A DNA stretch of 64,000 nucleotides from positions 372,001 to 436,000 of the forward strand of contig NZ_CP107716.1 of NCBI RefSeq assembly GCF_025854335.1. The letters are read 5' to 3'. The notes under the pieces are model-generated. The model worked only from the letters and a program-made list of their open reading frames with translations, was not told the DNA's origin and ran no database searches. Source of the stretch: Pelagibacterium flavum. Its GTDB lineage: Bacteria > Pseudomonadota > Alphaproteobacteria > Rhizobiales > Devosiaceae. Of the stretch, positions 35,284-44,639 are shown one piece after another. The position numbers and the translations under genes were made by a program. How positions within the stretch are numbered: the first letter of the stretch is position 1; every line of letters begins with the position of its first letter.

Positions 35284-35694
35284 TCATCGGTCCACCACAT
35301 CGAGCAGGCGTCCCAGCGCAATCGGGGCGATATCGGAGCGTACGATTATGCGGCGACCATTGCGCAGCACGATCTCGACAGGACTGGCTGATCCATCCGT
35401 GGGCGGCTCTGGTAGAAGGCTGCCATCGCTTGCATGACCCCCAATCCCATCCAAGTGCACCGGATAAAACGAAGCCGCCTCGTGGCCCAGCTGGCCGTTG
35501 CGATACGCCTTGCGCCAGGCAAAAAGCAATGGCACCGCAATTCCATGCCGTCGTGCGGTCGCCGAACCCATTCGCGGGGCCGACAAGCTTTCTTCAACGA
35601 TCCGGATCTTCTCCGCATCACTGAACCGCCGGCGCCGGCCTGTGTCCACAATCTCGAGCCGCTCCACACGACTTTTGTCAGTAAGGATATCCAT
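35284..35694 (-). CDS. tnpA: IS66 accessory protein TnpA (HTH)
   Basis: A 136-residue helix-turn-helix protein: RRRRFSDAEKIRIVEESLSA followed by ATARRHGIAVPLLFAWRKAY is the IS3/IS66 OrfA-type DNA-binding fold. It is the first gene of the IS66 operon and overlaps tnpB as ATGA. The gene itself is intact, although both downstream partners are broken. Confidence 0.9.
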   Translation of the reverse strand: MDILTDKSRVERLEIVDTGRRRRFSDAEKIRIVEESLSAPRMGSATARRHGIAVPLLFAWRKAYRNGQLGHEAASFYPVHLDGIGGHASDGSLLPEPPTDGSASPVEIVLRNGRRIIVRSDIAPIALGRLLDVVDR

Positions 35695-35754
35695 ACTGAC
35701 AGTTTGCTACCAGATCGGCCGCTCAGGCCAAGGCGGCCCTCAACGGAGGCTTAC

Positions 35755-35762
35755 CCTGGAGA
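35755..35762. repeat. 8-bp flank CCTGGAGA at the IS66 tnpA end
   Basis: It is the exact reverse complement of TCTCCAGG at 36836-36843, which flanks the end of the inverted partial IS66 copy. Read in element orientation the two flanks are identical, as for an 8-bp target duplication of one IS66 insertion whose halves are now in opposite orientation. Confidence 0.65.
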
Positions 35763-35822
35763 TAGAAGTTTCCACCTTATCGAGGCGGTGCCCGATCGGA
35801 TGGAGGGCGCTCCTGTGGCGCG

Positions 35823-36784
35823 CCGTGGCGCTCAAGCCGCTCCATGATCTGATCGCCCATCACGTGATGGCCGCCGACCGCCTGCACGGGGACGACACCA
35901 CCGTGCCGATCCTGGCCAAGGGACAGACCAGAACGGGCCGGGTGTGGACATATGTGCGCGATGACCGTCCCTTCGGTGGCACCGATGGTCCTGCAGCTCT
36001 GTTCTACGCCTCACCTGATCGCAGGGGTGAGCATCCAAGGTCTCATCTTGTCGACTATTCCGGCATCCTGCAGGGTGAGGAGGGTCAGCAAACAGTCCGG
36101 TGGACCGTTTGCCCGACGAACGCCTTTGCCGGTTACAACGGCCTGTTCGACCCCGAGCGTCGCAGTGAGCCCATTCGCCCCGCCTTTTGCTGGGCTCACG
36201 GACGACGCCCCTTGTTCGAGCTCGCCGATATCGAAAGGGTCCGAAAAAAGAAAGGCAAGGGCGGCGCCATCTCCCCGGTTGCGCTCGAGGCGGTGCGCAG
36301 GATCGACGAGATCTTTGCCATCGAACGCGACCTCTATGGTCTGCCGCATGATCAGCGCCTTGCCGAGCGGCAGCGGCTATGCGCGCCACTCGTCGATGAG
36401 TTGCATGCCTATATGATGACCGAGCGCGAAAAGCTCTCGCGTCACGCTCCGGTGGCCAAGGCCATGAACTATATGCTCGCGCGCTGGGTTGGCTTTGCCG
36501 CATTCCTTGAGGATGGCCGCATCTGCCTCTCGAACAACGCAGCCGAGCGTGCGCTGCGCGGAATTGCCCTTGGCAGAAAAGCGTGGCTCTTCGCCGGTTC
36601 GGACCGCGGTGCTCGCAGGGCCGCGTTCATGTACACCCTCATTGTCTCGGCCAAGCTCAACGATATAGATCCCCAGGCCTGGCTCGCTGACGTGCTCGCC
36701 CGCATTGCCGACATGCCGCAGAGCAAGCTGGGAGAACTTCTTCCTTGGAATTGGGCCCCGCGGGCCATGACCAAGGCCGCCTAA
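35823..36784 (+). pseudogene. tnpC: 5'-truncated IS66 tnpC, inverted partial copy
   Basis: From the codons for VALKPLHDLIAHHV to the stop this is nearly identical in protein sequence to the split tnpC on the opposite strand, and it shows the uninterrupted DLYGLPHD junction. Everything upstream of it (zinc-binding region, tnpA, tnpB) is missing; the sequence before 35823 is unrelated. The element end, GAAGGCTTAC, follows at 36835. About 320 residues of the catalytic part remain without their own start. Confidence 0.9.
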
Positions 36785-36835
36785 CCTAGCCTTAGCGACG
36801 AGCAATAGCCGCCGTGGTCCTCACCGAAGGCTTAC

Positions 36836-36843
36836 TCTCCAGG
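36836..36843. repeat. 8-bp flank TCTCCAGG at the end of the inverted IS66 copy
   Basis: Partner of CCTGGAGA at 35755-35762 (see that entry). The minus-strand reading across the reconstructed target gives MFYVCDYAWR and a stop, which may be the 3' end of the gene that the original IS66 entered. Confidence 0.6.
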
Positions 36844-36977
36844 CATAGTCGCAGACATAGAACATGACACCCATCACCAACACTGGGATGTCGATACAGC
36901 CCTCCAGCGGCCGTCACCAGACGGGGTGGGCTTCCCGCTTACCGCCAGCCCAATCGTTGCTGCGGCCTAAACCGGCC

Positions 36978-37022
36978 GATTACGGTCGAGCCAGCGAACA
37001 GCTAAGCTTTTCTGCCAAGGGC
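36978..37022 (-). pseudogene. Short remnant of an older IS66 tnpC, left part
   Basis: The stretch ending GCTTTTCTGCCAAGGGC (37006-37022) is identical over 17 bases to tnpC at 31092-31108, and similarity extends some 25 bases further left with several differences. It is more diverged than the other copies. Its continuation in tnpC order is found at 39607, on the far side of the serine recombinase module. Confidence 0.55.
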
Positions 37023-37030
37023 CATCGCCC

Positions 37031-37507
37031 GTTCATTCTGCCCATGTCGGGGAAGAGCGGCAAATTCACTATCGCTGGCATCCCTATTTCGGACAGAAGG
37101 TAACCGTTCGGCAGGTTCAGCAGCGGGCCACGGGACAGTTTCTGAGAGTTGACGGTCCCTCTGGCACCATCATCTCGATTCCTGGCTGGATGGTGGACCC
37201 CCTGATCTGTGCCGAGATGAGAATTGGCGGGCCGCAGGTTGATCTTGCGGCACTGTCAGATCTCAAGAGACTGGTCACGCCGACTTCTGTTCCCACACAC
37301 TCCCTGGGCGAAAATGGAATCGCAAGGGAGGAAGTCGATGAAACAGCACGACGCGCCTGTGCCGACCTCGGGCAGGCAGATGAGCCTAGTGTTCGAACCC
37401 CGCAAGGTGGACGCGATGAAGGAGGTGGAGCAAGCGGAGGCCACGAGGGCACTCGCCCACCTTCTGATGCAGGCCGCCGGTCTGATCGTCGAGGAGCTCG
37501 GCGATGA
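37031..37507 (+). CDS. Conserved hypothetical protein of the serine-recombinase module, no clear start
   Basis: The frame is open from 36971 and clearly coding from about 37050: IHYRWHPYFGQKVTVRQVQQ, then SGTIISIPGWMVDPLICAEM and LAALSDLKRLV. It resembles the small DUF5372-like proteins often found two genes upstream of large serine recombinases in rhizobia. No ATG, GTG or TTG precedes the conserved part in frame, so it may be 5'-truncated or use a rare start. The tail after residue 120 is glycine- and arginine-rich and overlaps the next gene in another frame. Its stop overlaps the recombinase ATG as ATGA. Confidence 0.5.
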   Translation, partial: VHSAHVGEERQIHYRWHPYFGQKVTVRQVQQRATGQFLRVDGPSGTIISIPGWMVDPLICAEMRIGGPQVDLAALSDLKRLVTPTSVPTHSLGENGIAREEVDETARRACADLGQADEPSVRTPQGGRDEGGGASGGHEGTRPPSDAGRRSDRRGARR

Positions 37508-37517
37508 ACGGAATTGA
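37338..37517 (+). CDS. Small protein of the serine-recombinase module, 59 residues
   Basis: Starts at an ATG 7 bases after GGGAGGAAG, a strong ribosome site, and ends 14 bases inside the recombinase gene. The product contains FEPRKVDAMKEVEQAEATRA, then LLMQAAGLIVEEL, a charged amphipathic helix. It overlaps the preceding frame fully, so one of the two may be dominant; the ribosome site favours this one. Comparable small genes precede this recombinase type in other rhizobia. Function unknown, possibly a directionality or accessory factor. Confidence 0.6.
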   Translation: MKQHDAPVPTSGRQMSLVFEPRKVDAMKEVEQAEATRALAHLLMQAAGLIVEELGDERN

Positions 37518-39576
37518 TCTGATCCCCACCCAACTCCTGAAGCGCAAGGCAGTTGTCTATGTGCGTCAATCATCGCAGTCCCAGGTCATGACCAATCTGG
37601 AGAGCCAGCGGCGGCAGTACGACCTCGTCGACATTGCCCGCGAGCACGGGTTCATGGATGTGGAGGTGATCGACGACGATCTCGGGCGATCCGCGAGCGG
37701 AACAGTGGCGCGCCCCGGCTTTGATCGGCTGGTCGCATGGCTGTGTGCGGGCAATGTGGGCGCTGTTTTGTGTCAGGATGCATCACGGCTCGCGCGAAAT
37801 GGCCGTGACTGGCACCATCTTCTGGAGCTCTGCGGCCTCGTCGAGGCCCGTGTCATCGATCACGACGGCGTTTATAATCCTTGCCAACCCAATGATCGCC
37901 TGCTCCTGGGCATGAAAGGCAGCATCAGCGAATTCGAGCTCGGCGTGCTCAGAACGCGAATGCACGATGCTGTCAGGTCGAAGGCGCGCCGTGGCGAACT
38001 GCGCTTGTCAGTCCCGTTCGGCTACATCTGGCACCGTGAAGCGGGTCTCGGGCTCGACCCTGATCTGCGCTTGCAGGAGGTGATCCGGCTCATCTTTACC
38101 CGCTTCGGCGAACTTGGCAGCGCGCGCCAAGTGTTGTTATCGATGACGGCCGATCAAATCCACTTTCCTCGACCTTCGGATGAAGGGCGCATGACCAGCT
38201 TCACCTGGCTGCCGATCCGCTATCGCAACGTGATCTCCGTGCTCAAAAACCCGTTTTACGCTGGAGTTTATGTTTACGGGAAAAGCGAGAAACGAACCTC
38301 CATCGTCGATGGGCGCGCGCGGCGGAGCTATGGCCACAGCAAACCGGTCGGGACGTGGGAGGTATTCATCAAAGACCACCACGAAGGCTATATCAGCTGG
38401 GACGAGTACGAGCGAAACCAGCAGCAATTGGCCCTCAACAACTACGGTCGCGCCGGTGGTGTGAAATCGGGCCGAGGCGGCCGGGCGTTACTTTCGGGCA
38501 TGATGACGTGTGCCCGGTGCGGGCGGCGACTGTCGGTCACCTATACCGGCAATCCGCAGAGCCGACCCGTCTATCGCTGCGACAAGCCGAACCTGATGAT
38601 GGGCTTGCCCCGATGCATGACCTTTGGAGGCCCTCGGGTGGACGCGGCTGTTGCGCGTGAGCTGCTGCGCGCGGTAGAACCCTTGGCGATCGAGGCCGCG
38701 TTCGAGGCTGAGCGGATGCACCGGGAACGACAAGATAATCAGCGCCAGATCCGCGATCTGGAACTTCAGCAGGCCCGTTACGAGGCCAATCTCGCCGAGC
38801 GCCGCTATGCCGCCTGTGATCCAGACAATCGACTGATTGCCGCCCAGCTGGAGAAAAACTGGGAAGTAGCGCTACGCCGGGTGCGGGATCTGGAAGTACG
38901 CCAACCGCCCGGAAGCCCATCAACCATCGAGGTTGATCCAAGCGCTTTTGCCAACTTGGCCGAAAACCTCTCCGCGGCATGGGATGCGCCTGATGTGACG
39001 ATGCGTGCCCGTCAGCAGTTGCTCCGGACCTTGATCGCCGACATCATCGTCGATGTTGACGATGCGGTGCGGGACGTCGTCCTCACGATCCACTGGCGGG
39101 GCGGCCAACACTCAGAACTGCGTGTTCACAAACCCCAAGCGGGGGAACACGGTTGCGCGACAGCTGAAGATGCGTTGGCAGTAATGAGAAGCATGGCAGG
39201 TCGTTGGTCTGACGAGCATATCGCCGCGTCGCTCAATCGGATGGGTTTGCCCACCGGCCACGGAAAAACTTGGACGGCGCACCGCGTCTCGTCGGTTCGG
39301 CGGGTTCGCGGCATCCATGCCTACCGTTCGGCTGAGAAAAATGGCGAATGGCTCACCATGACCGAGGCAGCCAAGGCTTTAGGCGTTACACGCCACGCGA
39401 TCAGGCGCCTTATCAAGACCGGCACCCTCCCAGCTGTTCAGGTAGTGCGCGGTGCGCCGTACCAAATCCGTGCCGAAGACCTGGCGTCGGAGACGATCAA
39501 AACCGCGATAGCCCGGAAAGGTCGCCCGTGTCGCACCGTCGACGCGAACACGCTTCCAATGTTTACAGACACTTAG
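37504..39576 (+). CDS. Large serine recombinase with C-terminal excisionase-like HTH
   Basis: A 690-residue recombinase. The resolvase domain covers about 14-160 with nucleophile Ser23 (YVRQSSQSQ) and the supporting QDASRLARN motif. A recombinase domain follows (FGYIWHREAGLGLDPD), then a zinc ribbon with MTCARCGRR ... YRCDK near 333-360 and a long coiled coil (about 400-455). The last 70 residues carry a MerR/HTH_17-like domain (MTEAAKALGVTRHAIRRLIK), which is not part of the usual large-serine-recombinase layout and looks like a fused directionality or DNA-targeting unit. The module lies between two pieces of an old IS66 remnant. Confidence 0.9.
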   Translation: MNGIDLIPTQLLKRKAVVYVRQSSQSQVMTNLESQRRQYDLVDIAREHGFMDVEVIDDDLGRSASGTVARPGFDRLVAWLCAGNVGAVLCQDASRLARNGRDWHHLLELCGLVEARVIDHDGVYNPCQPNDRLLLGMKGSISEFELGVLRTRMHDAVRSKARRGELRLSVPFGYIWHREAGLGLDPDLRLQEVIRLIFTRFGELGSARQVLLSMTADQIHFPRPSDEGRMTSFTWLPIRYRNVISVLKNPFYAGVYVYGKSEKRTSIVDGRARRSYGHSKPVGTWEVFIKDHHEGYISWDEYERNQQQLALNNYGRAGGVKSGRGGRALLSGMMTCARCGRRLSVTYTGNPQSRPVYRCDKPNLMMGLPRCMTFGGPRVDAAVARELLRAVEPLAIEAAFEAERMHRERQDNQRQIRDLELQQARYEANLAERRYAACDPDNRLIAAQLEKNWEVALRRVRDLEVRQPPGSPSTIEVDPSAFANLAENLSAAWDAPDVTMRARQQLLRTLIADIIVDVDDAVRDVVLTIHWRGGQHSELRVHKPQAGEHGCATAEDALAVMRSMAGRWSDEHIAASLNRMGLPTGHGKTWTAHRVSSVRRVRGIHAYRSAEKNGEWLTMTEAAKALGVTRHAIRRLIKTGTLPAVQVVRGAPYQIRAEDLASETIKTAIARKGRPCRTVDANTLPMFTDT

Positions 39577-39606
39577 CAATGGAGTGCATAATGAAACACG
39601 CTTCGC

Positions 39607-39724
39607 CGTTCCGCGCAGAGCCCGTTCCGCTGAGTTGTTCGAGAGGAATATGCGGTCATCCTCAAGGAATTCGGCAAAGCCGGCCCAGCGCGCGAGCATA
39701 TAGGTCATGGCCTTGGCCACCGGA
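39607..39724 (-). pseudogene. Short remnant of an older IS66 tnpC, right part
   Basis: The minus strand encodes VAKAMTYMLARWAGFAEFLE and then FLSNNSAER, matching tnpC near its SNNAAER motif with several substitutions. Together with 36978-37022 it forms consecutive tnpC sequence on the same strand, separated by the serine-recombinase module. Confidence 0.7.
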
Positions 39725-39866
39725 GCGCCGCCGCGTCCCTCACAACGTTACCTCACCAATATGACAAGATCTCAACAACCTGCCAGCCCCCTTTGGTAAT
39801 CGCTCGGCAGTCGCCTAACTGAAATGAAGAATTCTCCACCACAAATCGACGGAGAGAATAATTACG

Positions 39867-40934
39867 TTATAATTCTGCAATTATATTTGCAACACGCGGA
39901 CCATATACATCGATTGAGTAATGAGCCTCAACACGCCGGCGTCCAGCGTCGCCCATACGCTTACGAAGGTTATGATCTGACAATAGTGCGTTAATGGAAT
40001 CGCGCCATTCGCGTTCGGTTGAGGCCAGAAATCCGTTCTCGTTTTTGATAACAATACGGCTATTTACACCGACTGGCGAAGCAACTACCGGCAAACCGCA
40101 TGCCATATACTGGATCAGTTTATAGCCACATTTTCCGCGAGCAAAAGGAGTGTCTTCGAGCGGCATGATACCTATGTCGATGCCCTGTATGAGTTGGATC
40201 TCGCGAGCCTCAGACCATTCCAGAAATTCAAAGTTTGCGAGCGGTACTTCTGGTTGAGCAGCGCCTATTGCTCGGAAGACTGAATGGCTTTGCGACATCA
40301 CATCCTGTAGAAGAGGAACTAGTGGTTCGCCATATTTAGCCCAAGTCACAGGGGTGCCGACCCACCCTATCCGCGTTCTGCCGTCTGACGATGTAGCAGG
40401 TTGGCATCGATAGACGTCGGTGTTGACTACTGTCGGCACAATTTCTACGCGCTTCGCTCCTGCGGCGCGCGCGCGACTCGCCAAGTACTCGTTACCAGCG
40501 AGTACGACGGCAGACCGGTTCATGACATTATCTATTTTGTCTCCCAGAAGGTCGCGAACTGCCGGATTTCTGTGGCTATCATAGTAGTGAAATACTGCGT
40601 CATCGTAGTCAGTGACGACCGGAACATCCCGCGGCCATAGTAAGCTCTCAATTGCCCACGGGATCCAGGGCAAAGCCTCTTTTTCGATCCAGAGTACATC
40701 GGCCTTTGAGGCGGATATTAACTGAGAAATGCGCCCTAAGAAATACTTCGCGCTACCAGCCCAACTTCGTCGACCCGAATAGAGTGCTTTGAGATATGCA
40801 TCATCGAAAAAACTTGCAACATCCACCTGAAGGCCTGCTGCTTGAAGATAGGGAATATATTGCAGCGTGCGCAGACGACTTGAAGCTCCCAGACGGCTGT
40901 AGCGCGATAGAATGAGGAGGCGTTTAGCGGCCAT
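39867..40934 (-). CDS. Glycosyltransferase, GT4-like
   Basis: A 355-residue GT-B glycosyltransferase. The C-terminal donor-binding half contains RIGWVGTPVTW, GIMPLEDTPFARGKCGYK and the LIQYMACGLPVVASPVG segment, the family-4 EX7E-like region. The N terminus (LSRYSRLGASSRLRTLQYIP) resembles transferases that act late in capsule or exopolysaccharide clusters. It is the last gene on the rhamnose strand, about 200 bp after rfbA, and could attach rhamnose. The sequence is moderately AT-rich. Confidence 0.82.
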   Translation of the reverse strand: MAAKRLLILSRYSRLGASSRLRTLQYIPYLQAAGLQVDVASFFDDAYLKALYSGRRSWAGSAKYFLGRISQLISASKADVLWIEKEALPWIPWAIESLLWPRDVPVVTDYDDAVFHYYDSHRNPAVRDLLGDKIDNVMNRSAVVLAGNEYLASRARAAGAKRVEIVPTVVNTDVYRCQPATSSDGRTRIGWVGTPVTWAKYGEPLVPLLQDVMSQSHSVFRAIGAAQPEVPLANFEFLEWSEAREIQLIQGIDIGIMPLEDTPFARGKCGYKLIQYMACGLPVVASPVGVNSRIVIKNENGFLASTEREWRDSINALLSDHNLRKRMGDAGRRRVEAHYSIDVYGPRVANIIAEL

Positions 40935-41137
40935 TGTTGTTTTTTCCTTCAGCAGGACGTATGAAAGCCAGCCGAAAGTGTTTAGCGGCTTTGCGCAAGG
41001 ATGATTGCGTGCGACGGCATAGAGGAACAGCGAGGGAGCGGACTGGTTGTCGGAGTACTAGAATCACTAACTGTGCGGTCGGGGTGGTCGACTACACGCG
41101 TCGGAAACATCTATTGTGACGCACATGAGATGCAAAC

Positions 41138-42019
41138 TTAGTGTTGAACTCTGTTCGCGACCCCAAGCAAATACTGTCCATACTCATTTTTCTCCATCAA
41201 CCGGCCACGCTCGGTGAGTTCCTCGGCGCTTAACCAACCATTGTAAAAGCCGATTTCTTCTAGACAGGCGATCTTGTAATTTTGGCGCGTCTCGATAGTC
41301 TGGACAAATTGGCCGGCCTCGAGCATACTTTCATGCGTGCCGCTATCTAGCCACGCAAAGCCACGGCCGAGTAGTTCGACCCGCAGAGTTCCGCTCTGAA
41401 GGTAGGCATCAATAATGCTGGTAATTTCTAACTCGCCCCGCTCGGAAGGCCTGACTCCACGAGCTATATTTACAACTGCTTCATCGAAGAAATATAGCCC
41501 CGTAACAGCGTAGCGGCTCTTGGGCGCCTGCGGCTTTTCCTCTACCGAAAGCACGTGGCCGTGAGCATCAAATTCCACTACACCGAATCGGTGGGGATCT
41601 TTCACCTGATAGCCAAAAATGGTTGCGCCTTGTTGGTGAAGCGAGGCCGCGCGCAGTTTCTGCGTCAGACCATGGCCATAGAATACGTTGTCGCCCAGAA
41701 CTAGGCACGCCGGTGCGCCATCCAAGAAATCGGCGCCAATGGTAAAAGCCTGAGCCAGCCCCTTGGGTTGGGCCTGCACGGCATAGTATATTTTGATGCC
41801 GAACTGCGAACCATCTCCGAGCAATCGCATGAACGCGGAGCGATCCTCAGGCGTGGTGATGACAAGTATATCTCTGATTCCGGCTAACATTAGAACTGAA
41901 ATAGGATAATAGATCAGCGGCTTGTCGTAAATAGGCAGAAGCTGCTTGGAGACACCCATGGTGAGCGGCCACAACCGGGAGCCGGTGCCCCCAGCCAGAA
42001 CGATTCCTTTGAAATTCAT
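41138..42019 (-). CDS. rfbA: Glucose-1-phosphate thymidylyltransferase
   Basis: A 293-residue nucleotidyltransferase making dTDP-glucose, first step of dTDP-L-rhamnose synthesis. The nucleotide-binding [16 protein letters not shown] is at the N terminus, and [14 protein letters not shown] and [12 protein letters not shown] complete the active site. The ATG at 42019 overlaps the rfbD stop by 4 bases, and the size matches RfbA exactly. It is the last of four coupled genes rfbC-B-D-A. Confidence 0.95.
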   Translation of the reverse strand: MNFKGIVLAGGTGSRLWPLTMGVSKQLLPIYDKPLIYYPISVLMLAGIRDILVITTPEDRSAFMRLLGDGSQFGIKIYYAVQAQPKGLAQAFTIGADFLDGAPACLVLGDNVFYGHGLTQKLRAASLHQQGATIFGYQVKDPHRFGVVEFDAHGHVLSVEEKPQAPKSRYAVTGLYFFDEAVVNIARGVRPSERGELEITSIIDAYLQSGTLRVELLGRGFAWLDSGTHESMLEAGQFVQTIETRQNYKIACLEEIGFYNGWLSAEELTERGRLMEKNEYGQYLLGVANRVQH

Positions 42020-42879
42020 GCGCTGGCCTCGAGTTCTTGCAAAACCATAGCAAGCCCGGTGCGCCAGTCGGGGCGCTCTATGCCGAATTTCGAAGCTAGA
42101 GAATGGCAGTCCAGCCGGGAATTGGCCGGCCGGCGGGCCGGTGTCGGATACTCGGTCGTCGAAATTTCCCGCACGGTGCAAGAAATACGAGCTTGGCTGA
42201 AAATCTCACGGGCGAAATTGGCCCAGGATACTTCGGGAGCGCCGCTAAAATGGAAGACGCCGCCGTGTTCCGATTCTGCAGTCAAGCAATCGGCCATACG
42301 CACAAGCGCCGATGCGATGTCCGCTGCTGGTGTCGGCCCGCCGATTTGGTCAGACACGATGCTTAGCACATCGTGCTCGCGCCCAAGTCGTAGCATCGTT
42401 TTTACGAAATTCGTGCCATGTGAGGAGAACACCCAAGAGGTGCGCAAGATCGCATACTTTCCACCGGCAGCGCGAACTGCTTCCTCGCCCGCAAGCTTGG
42501 TGCGACCGTAAGCATTTACGGGCGAAGTTGGACAGTCGGGGCGCTGCGGAATTGAGCTAGCCCCGTCGAATACATAGTCGGACGAAATATGCAGGAATGG
42601 TATGCATATGGATGCCGCCGCCTGCGCCATCGCCGCAGGAGAGTATGCATTGATACGGCGGGCCAAGTCTTCCTGAGTTTCCGCGCGGTCAACCGCGGTG
42701 TAAGCTGCCGCGTTGATGACGGCATCGGGGCGACGAATATTGATAGCTTCAGCGCAACTTTCCGGATCACAGAGATCGGCATCCTCCCTGCCGAGAGTTG
42801 TCATCTCCCAGCCCTCCGGTGATCGACGAGATAACTCTCGTGCCACCTGTCCGGTTTTGCCAAATACAAGCACCTTCAC
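42016..42879 (-). CDS. rfbD: dTDP-4-dehydrorhamnose reductase
   Basis: A 287-residue SDR enzyme for the final reduction to dTDP-L-rhamnose. [13 protein letters not shown] holds the NAD(P)H site, SSDYVFDG and YGRTKLAGE contain the Ser/Tyr-x3-Lys catalytic set. The GTG at 42879 overlaps the rfbB stop (GTGA), so a longer reading from 43005 is rejected. It lies between rfbB and rfbA. Confidence 0.94.
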   Translation of the reverse strand: MKVLVFGKTGQVARELSRRSPEGWEMTTLGREDADLCDPESCAEAINIRRPDAVINAAAYTAVDRAETQEDLARRINAYSPAAMAQAAASICIPFLHISSDYVFDGASSIPQRPDCPTSPVNAYGRTKLAGEEAVRAAGGKYAILRTSWVFSSHGTNFVKTMLRLGREHDVLSIVSDQIGGPTPAADIASALVRMADCLTAESEHGGVFHFSGAPEVSWANFAREIFSQARISCTVREISTTEYPTPARRPANSRLDCHSLASKFGIERPDWRTGLAMVLQELEASA

Positions 42880-43916
42880 GTTTGCAGCCCCAGTCGTGCG
42901 CCGACGCCCCTCCGGTCCTGTAGTGCCCGCCACCAAATCTCGTTGTCGAGATACCAGTCGACGGTCCGGGCGAGTCCTTGCTCTAACGTAACAGAAGGTC
43001 GCCATCCGAGTTCACTGCCAATGCGCTCACAATCGATTGCGTATCGAGCGTCATGGCCTGGTCTATCCGCGACGAATGCGATTTGACTAGAATAAGAAGT
43101 TGCCTTTGGGCGACGCTCATCAAGTAAAGCGCAGATGCTATGAACTATATCGATGTTGCGAACTTCATTGTTGCCACCGATGTTGTAGGTGCGCCCTGTC
43201 TCGCCTTTTCGCAGTACAGTAAGGAGCGCATCAGCATGATCCTCAACGAAAAGCCAGTCACGCACGTTCTGGCCTGTTCCGTAGACTGGGATTGGCTCGC
43301 CCGCAAGCGCTTTAATTATTGCGACTGGTATCAGCTTTTCAGGGAAATGATAGGGACCATAGTTGTTAGAGCAGTTCGTGATAAGCACAGGAAGGTCATA
43401 AGTTGCCCCCCAAGCGCGAACAAGATGATCGCTCGCAGCTTTTGTAGCAGAGTAGGGGGAATTAGGCGAGTAGGGAGTGTTCTCAGTGAATTTCCCCTCC
43501 ATCTCAAGGCTACCATAGACCTCGTCGGTGGAGACATGATGAAATCGAAAATCCTCCGGACGGCTGCGATCTTGCCAATAGTGGCGCGCAGCTTCGAGAA
43601 GGTTGAAAGTTCCGTTGACGTTGGTCTCGATGAAATTGCTGGGATTATCGATAGAGCGGTCCACATGGCTTTCTGCAGCAAGGTGCATAACTGCGTCAGG
43701 TCTGTGAATTGCGAATATTCTATTGAGGGCTTCGCGGTCTCGGATGTCGGCGTTCTCGAAGTGGTATAGAGGGTTGTCAGCTACGCTCGAAACATTATCG
43801 AGACACGCTGCATATGTGAGAGCATCCAAATTCACAACTTCGTATCCGCGTTTCACGGCAAGTCGTGCAACCGCGGAGCCAATGAAGCCCGCGCCGCCTG
43901 TCACTAAGAGCTTCAT
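42876..43916 (-). CDS. rfbB: dTDP-glucose 4,6-dehydratase
   Basis: A 346-residue extended SDR that converts dTDP-glucose to the 4-keto-6-deoxy sugar. [10 protein letters not shown] binds NAD+, STDEVYG carries the catalytic Asp-Glu pair and [11 protein letters not shown] the Tyr/Lys. It overlaps rfbC at its start and rfbD at its end. Confidence 0.95.
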   Translation of the reverse strand: MKLLVTGGAGFIGSAVARLAVKRGYEVVNLDALTYAACLDNVSSVADNPLYHFENADIRDREALNRIFAIHRPDAVMHLAAESHVDRSIDNPSNFIETNVNGTFNLLEAARHYWQDRSRPEDFRFHHVSTDEVYGSLEMEGKFTENTPYSPNSPYSATKAASDHLVRAWGATYDLPVLITNCSNNYGPYHFPEKLIPVAIIKALAGEPIPVYGTGQNVRDWLFVEDHADALLTVLRKGETGRTYNIGGNNEVRNIDIVHSICALLDERRPKATSYSSQIAFVADRPGHDARYAIDCERIGSELGWRPSVTLEQGLARTVDWYLDNEIWWRALQDRRGVGARLGLQT

Positions 43917-44482
43917 CCGGCACTACCTACTTCGAACGGACTTTCGAACATCGACAGCGGCCCCGCTAACGCATCCTTTTGCGACAGGACAGGGGGCGAA
44001 TTTAAGCCCCAGTCTATCCCGGCGCTATCCCAATGCACGACACCCTCGCATTCTGGGACAAAATGGTCGGTACATTTGTATATGATTTCGGTGTCGTTCT
44101 CCCGAGTGACGAAACCGTGGAGAAAGCCAGCCGGAATCCACAATTGGCGAGCATTCTCGAAGCTCAGGTCCGTTCCAAACCACTTGCCATAGGTTGCGCT
44201 TCCTTTCCTCACGTCAACCGCCACGTCAAACAGGCTACCGCGGCCGCAACGTACCAACTTACCTTGAGCATGCGGCGGAGACTGGAAGTGTAACCCGCGC
44301 AATGTATTTGAAACCAAGGAGAACGAATGATTGTCTTGGACAAATTCAGGTAAATCAACGCCTGCGTCATATAGTGCACGGCGGTTCCAACTCTCACTGA
44401 AGAAGCCTCGTTCATCAGAGAATCGGCGCGGTAGAAGTATCAATAGTCCTTCAATCGGTGTTCGCTCGACTCTCAAATTCAC
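43913..44482 (-). CDS. rfbC: dTDP-4-dehydrorhamnose 3,5-epimerase
   Basis: A 189-residue cupin-type epimerase. The conserved [19 protein letters not shown], with the catalytic histidine, is followed by [16 protein letters not shown] and [10 protein letters not shown]. It opens the rhamnose operon; an IS3 remnant lies directly upstream, so the native promoter may have been altered. Confidence 0.95.
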   Translation of the reverse strand: MNLRVERTPIEGLLILLPRRFSDERGFFSESWNRRALYDAGVDLPEFVQDNHSFSLVSNTLRGLHFQSPPHAQGKLVRCGRGSLFDVAVDVRKGSATYGKWFGTDLSFENARQLWIPAGFLHGFVTRENDTEIIYKCTDHFVPECEGVVHWDSAGIDWGLNSPPVLSQKDALAGPLSMFESPFEVGSAG

Positions 44483-44639
44483 CCCTCAGTAGGACACTAC
44501 AATTGTGGCCACCATCACGCATTCGAGGACGGTAGGCAACCCACTTGTAAGCGAAGTCTCCCAATTTCGACAACCAGATAATCATCGTCTAATCGGGAAG
44601 CAAGTGTCAGTGGCGTTGCCCCCATTTTTTATCCAACGT

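Larger units (their letters stand above)
33608..35287 (-). pseudogene. tnpB: IS66 tnpB, split by an IS1111-type insertion
   Basis: The 5' part (35287 to 35231) encodes MIPVPSGTRVWLAAGHTDM and overlaps the tnpA stop as ATGA. The 3' part (33901 to 33608) resumes with MRKGFNSLALVVQEVL and ends ...WRPLSAG. Joined, they give a 115-residue TnpB, the normal length. The codon ATG is present at both junctions. TnpB is needed for efficient transposition of three-gene IS66 elements. Confidence 0.88.
30638..35754 (-). mobile_element. IS66-family element, interrupted by an IS5-like and an IS1111-type element
   Basis: Terminal repeats begin GAAAGCCTCCGTGAGG at 30638 and end ACGGAGGCTTAC at 35754, matching the GTAAGC ends of IS66. 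In element order (minus strand) it carries tnpA, a split tnpB, a split tnpC and a small accessory gene. Removing the two insertions leaves about 2.86 kb, a normal size. Because tnpB and tnpC are both broken, the copy cannot move by itself. The flank at the tnpA end is CCTGGAGA (35755-35762), while the flank at the other end does not match it. Confidence 0.88.
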
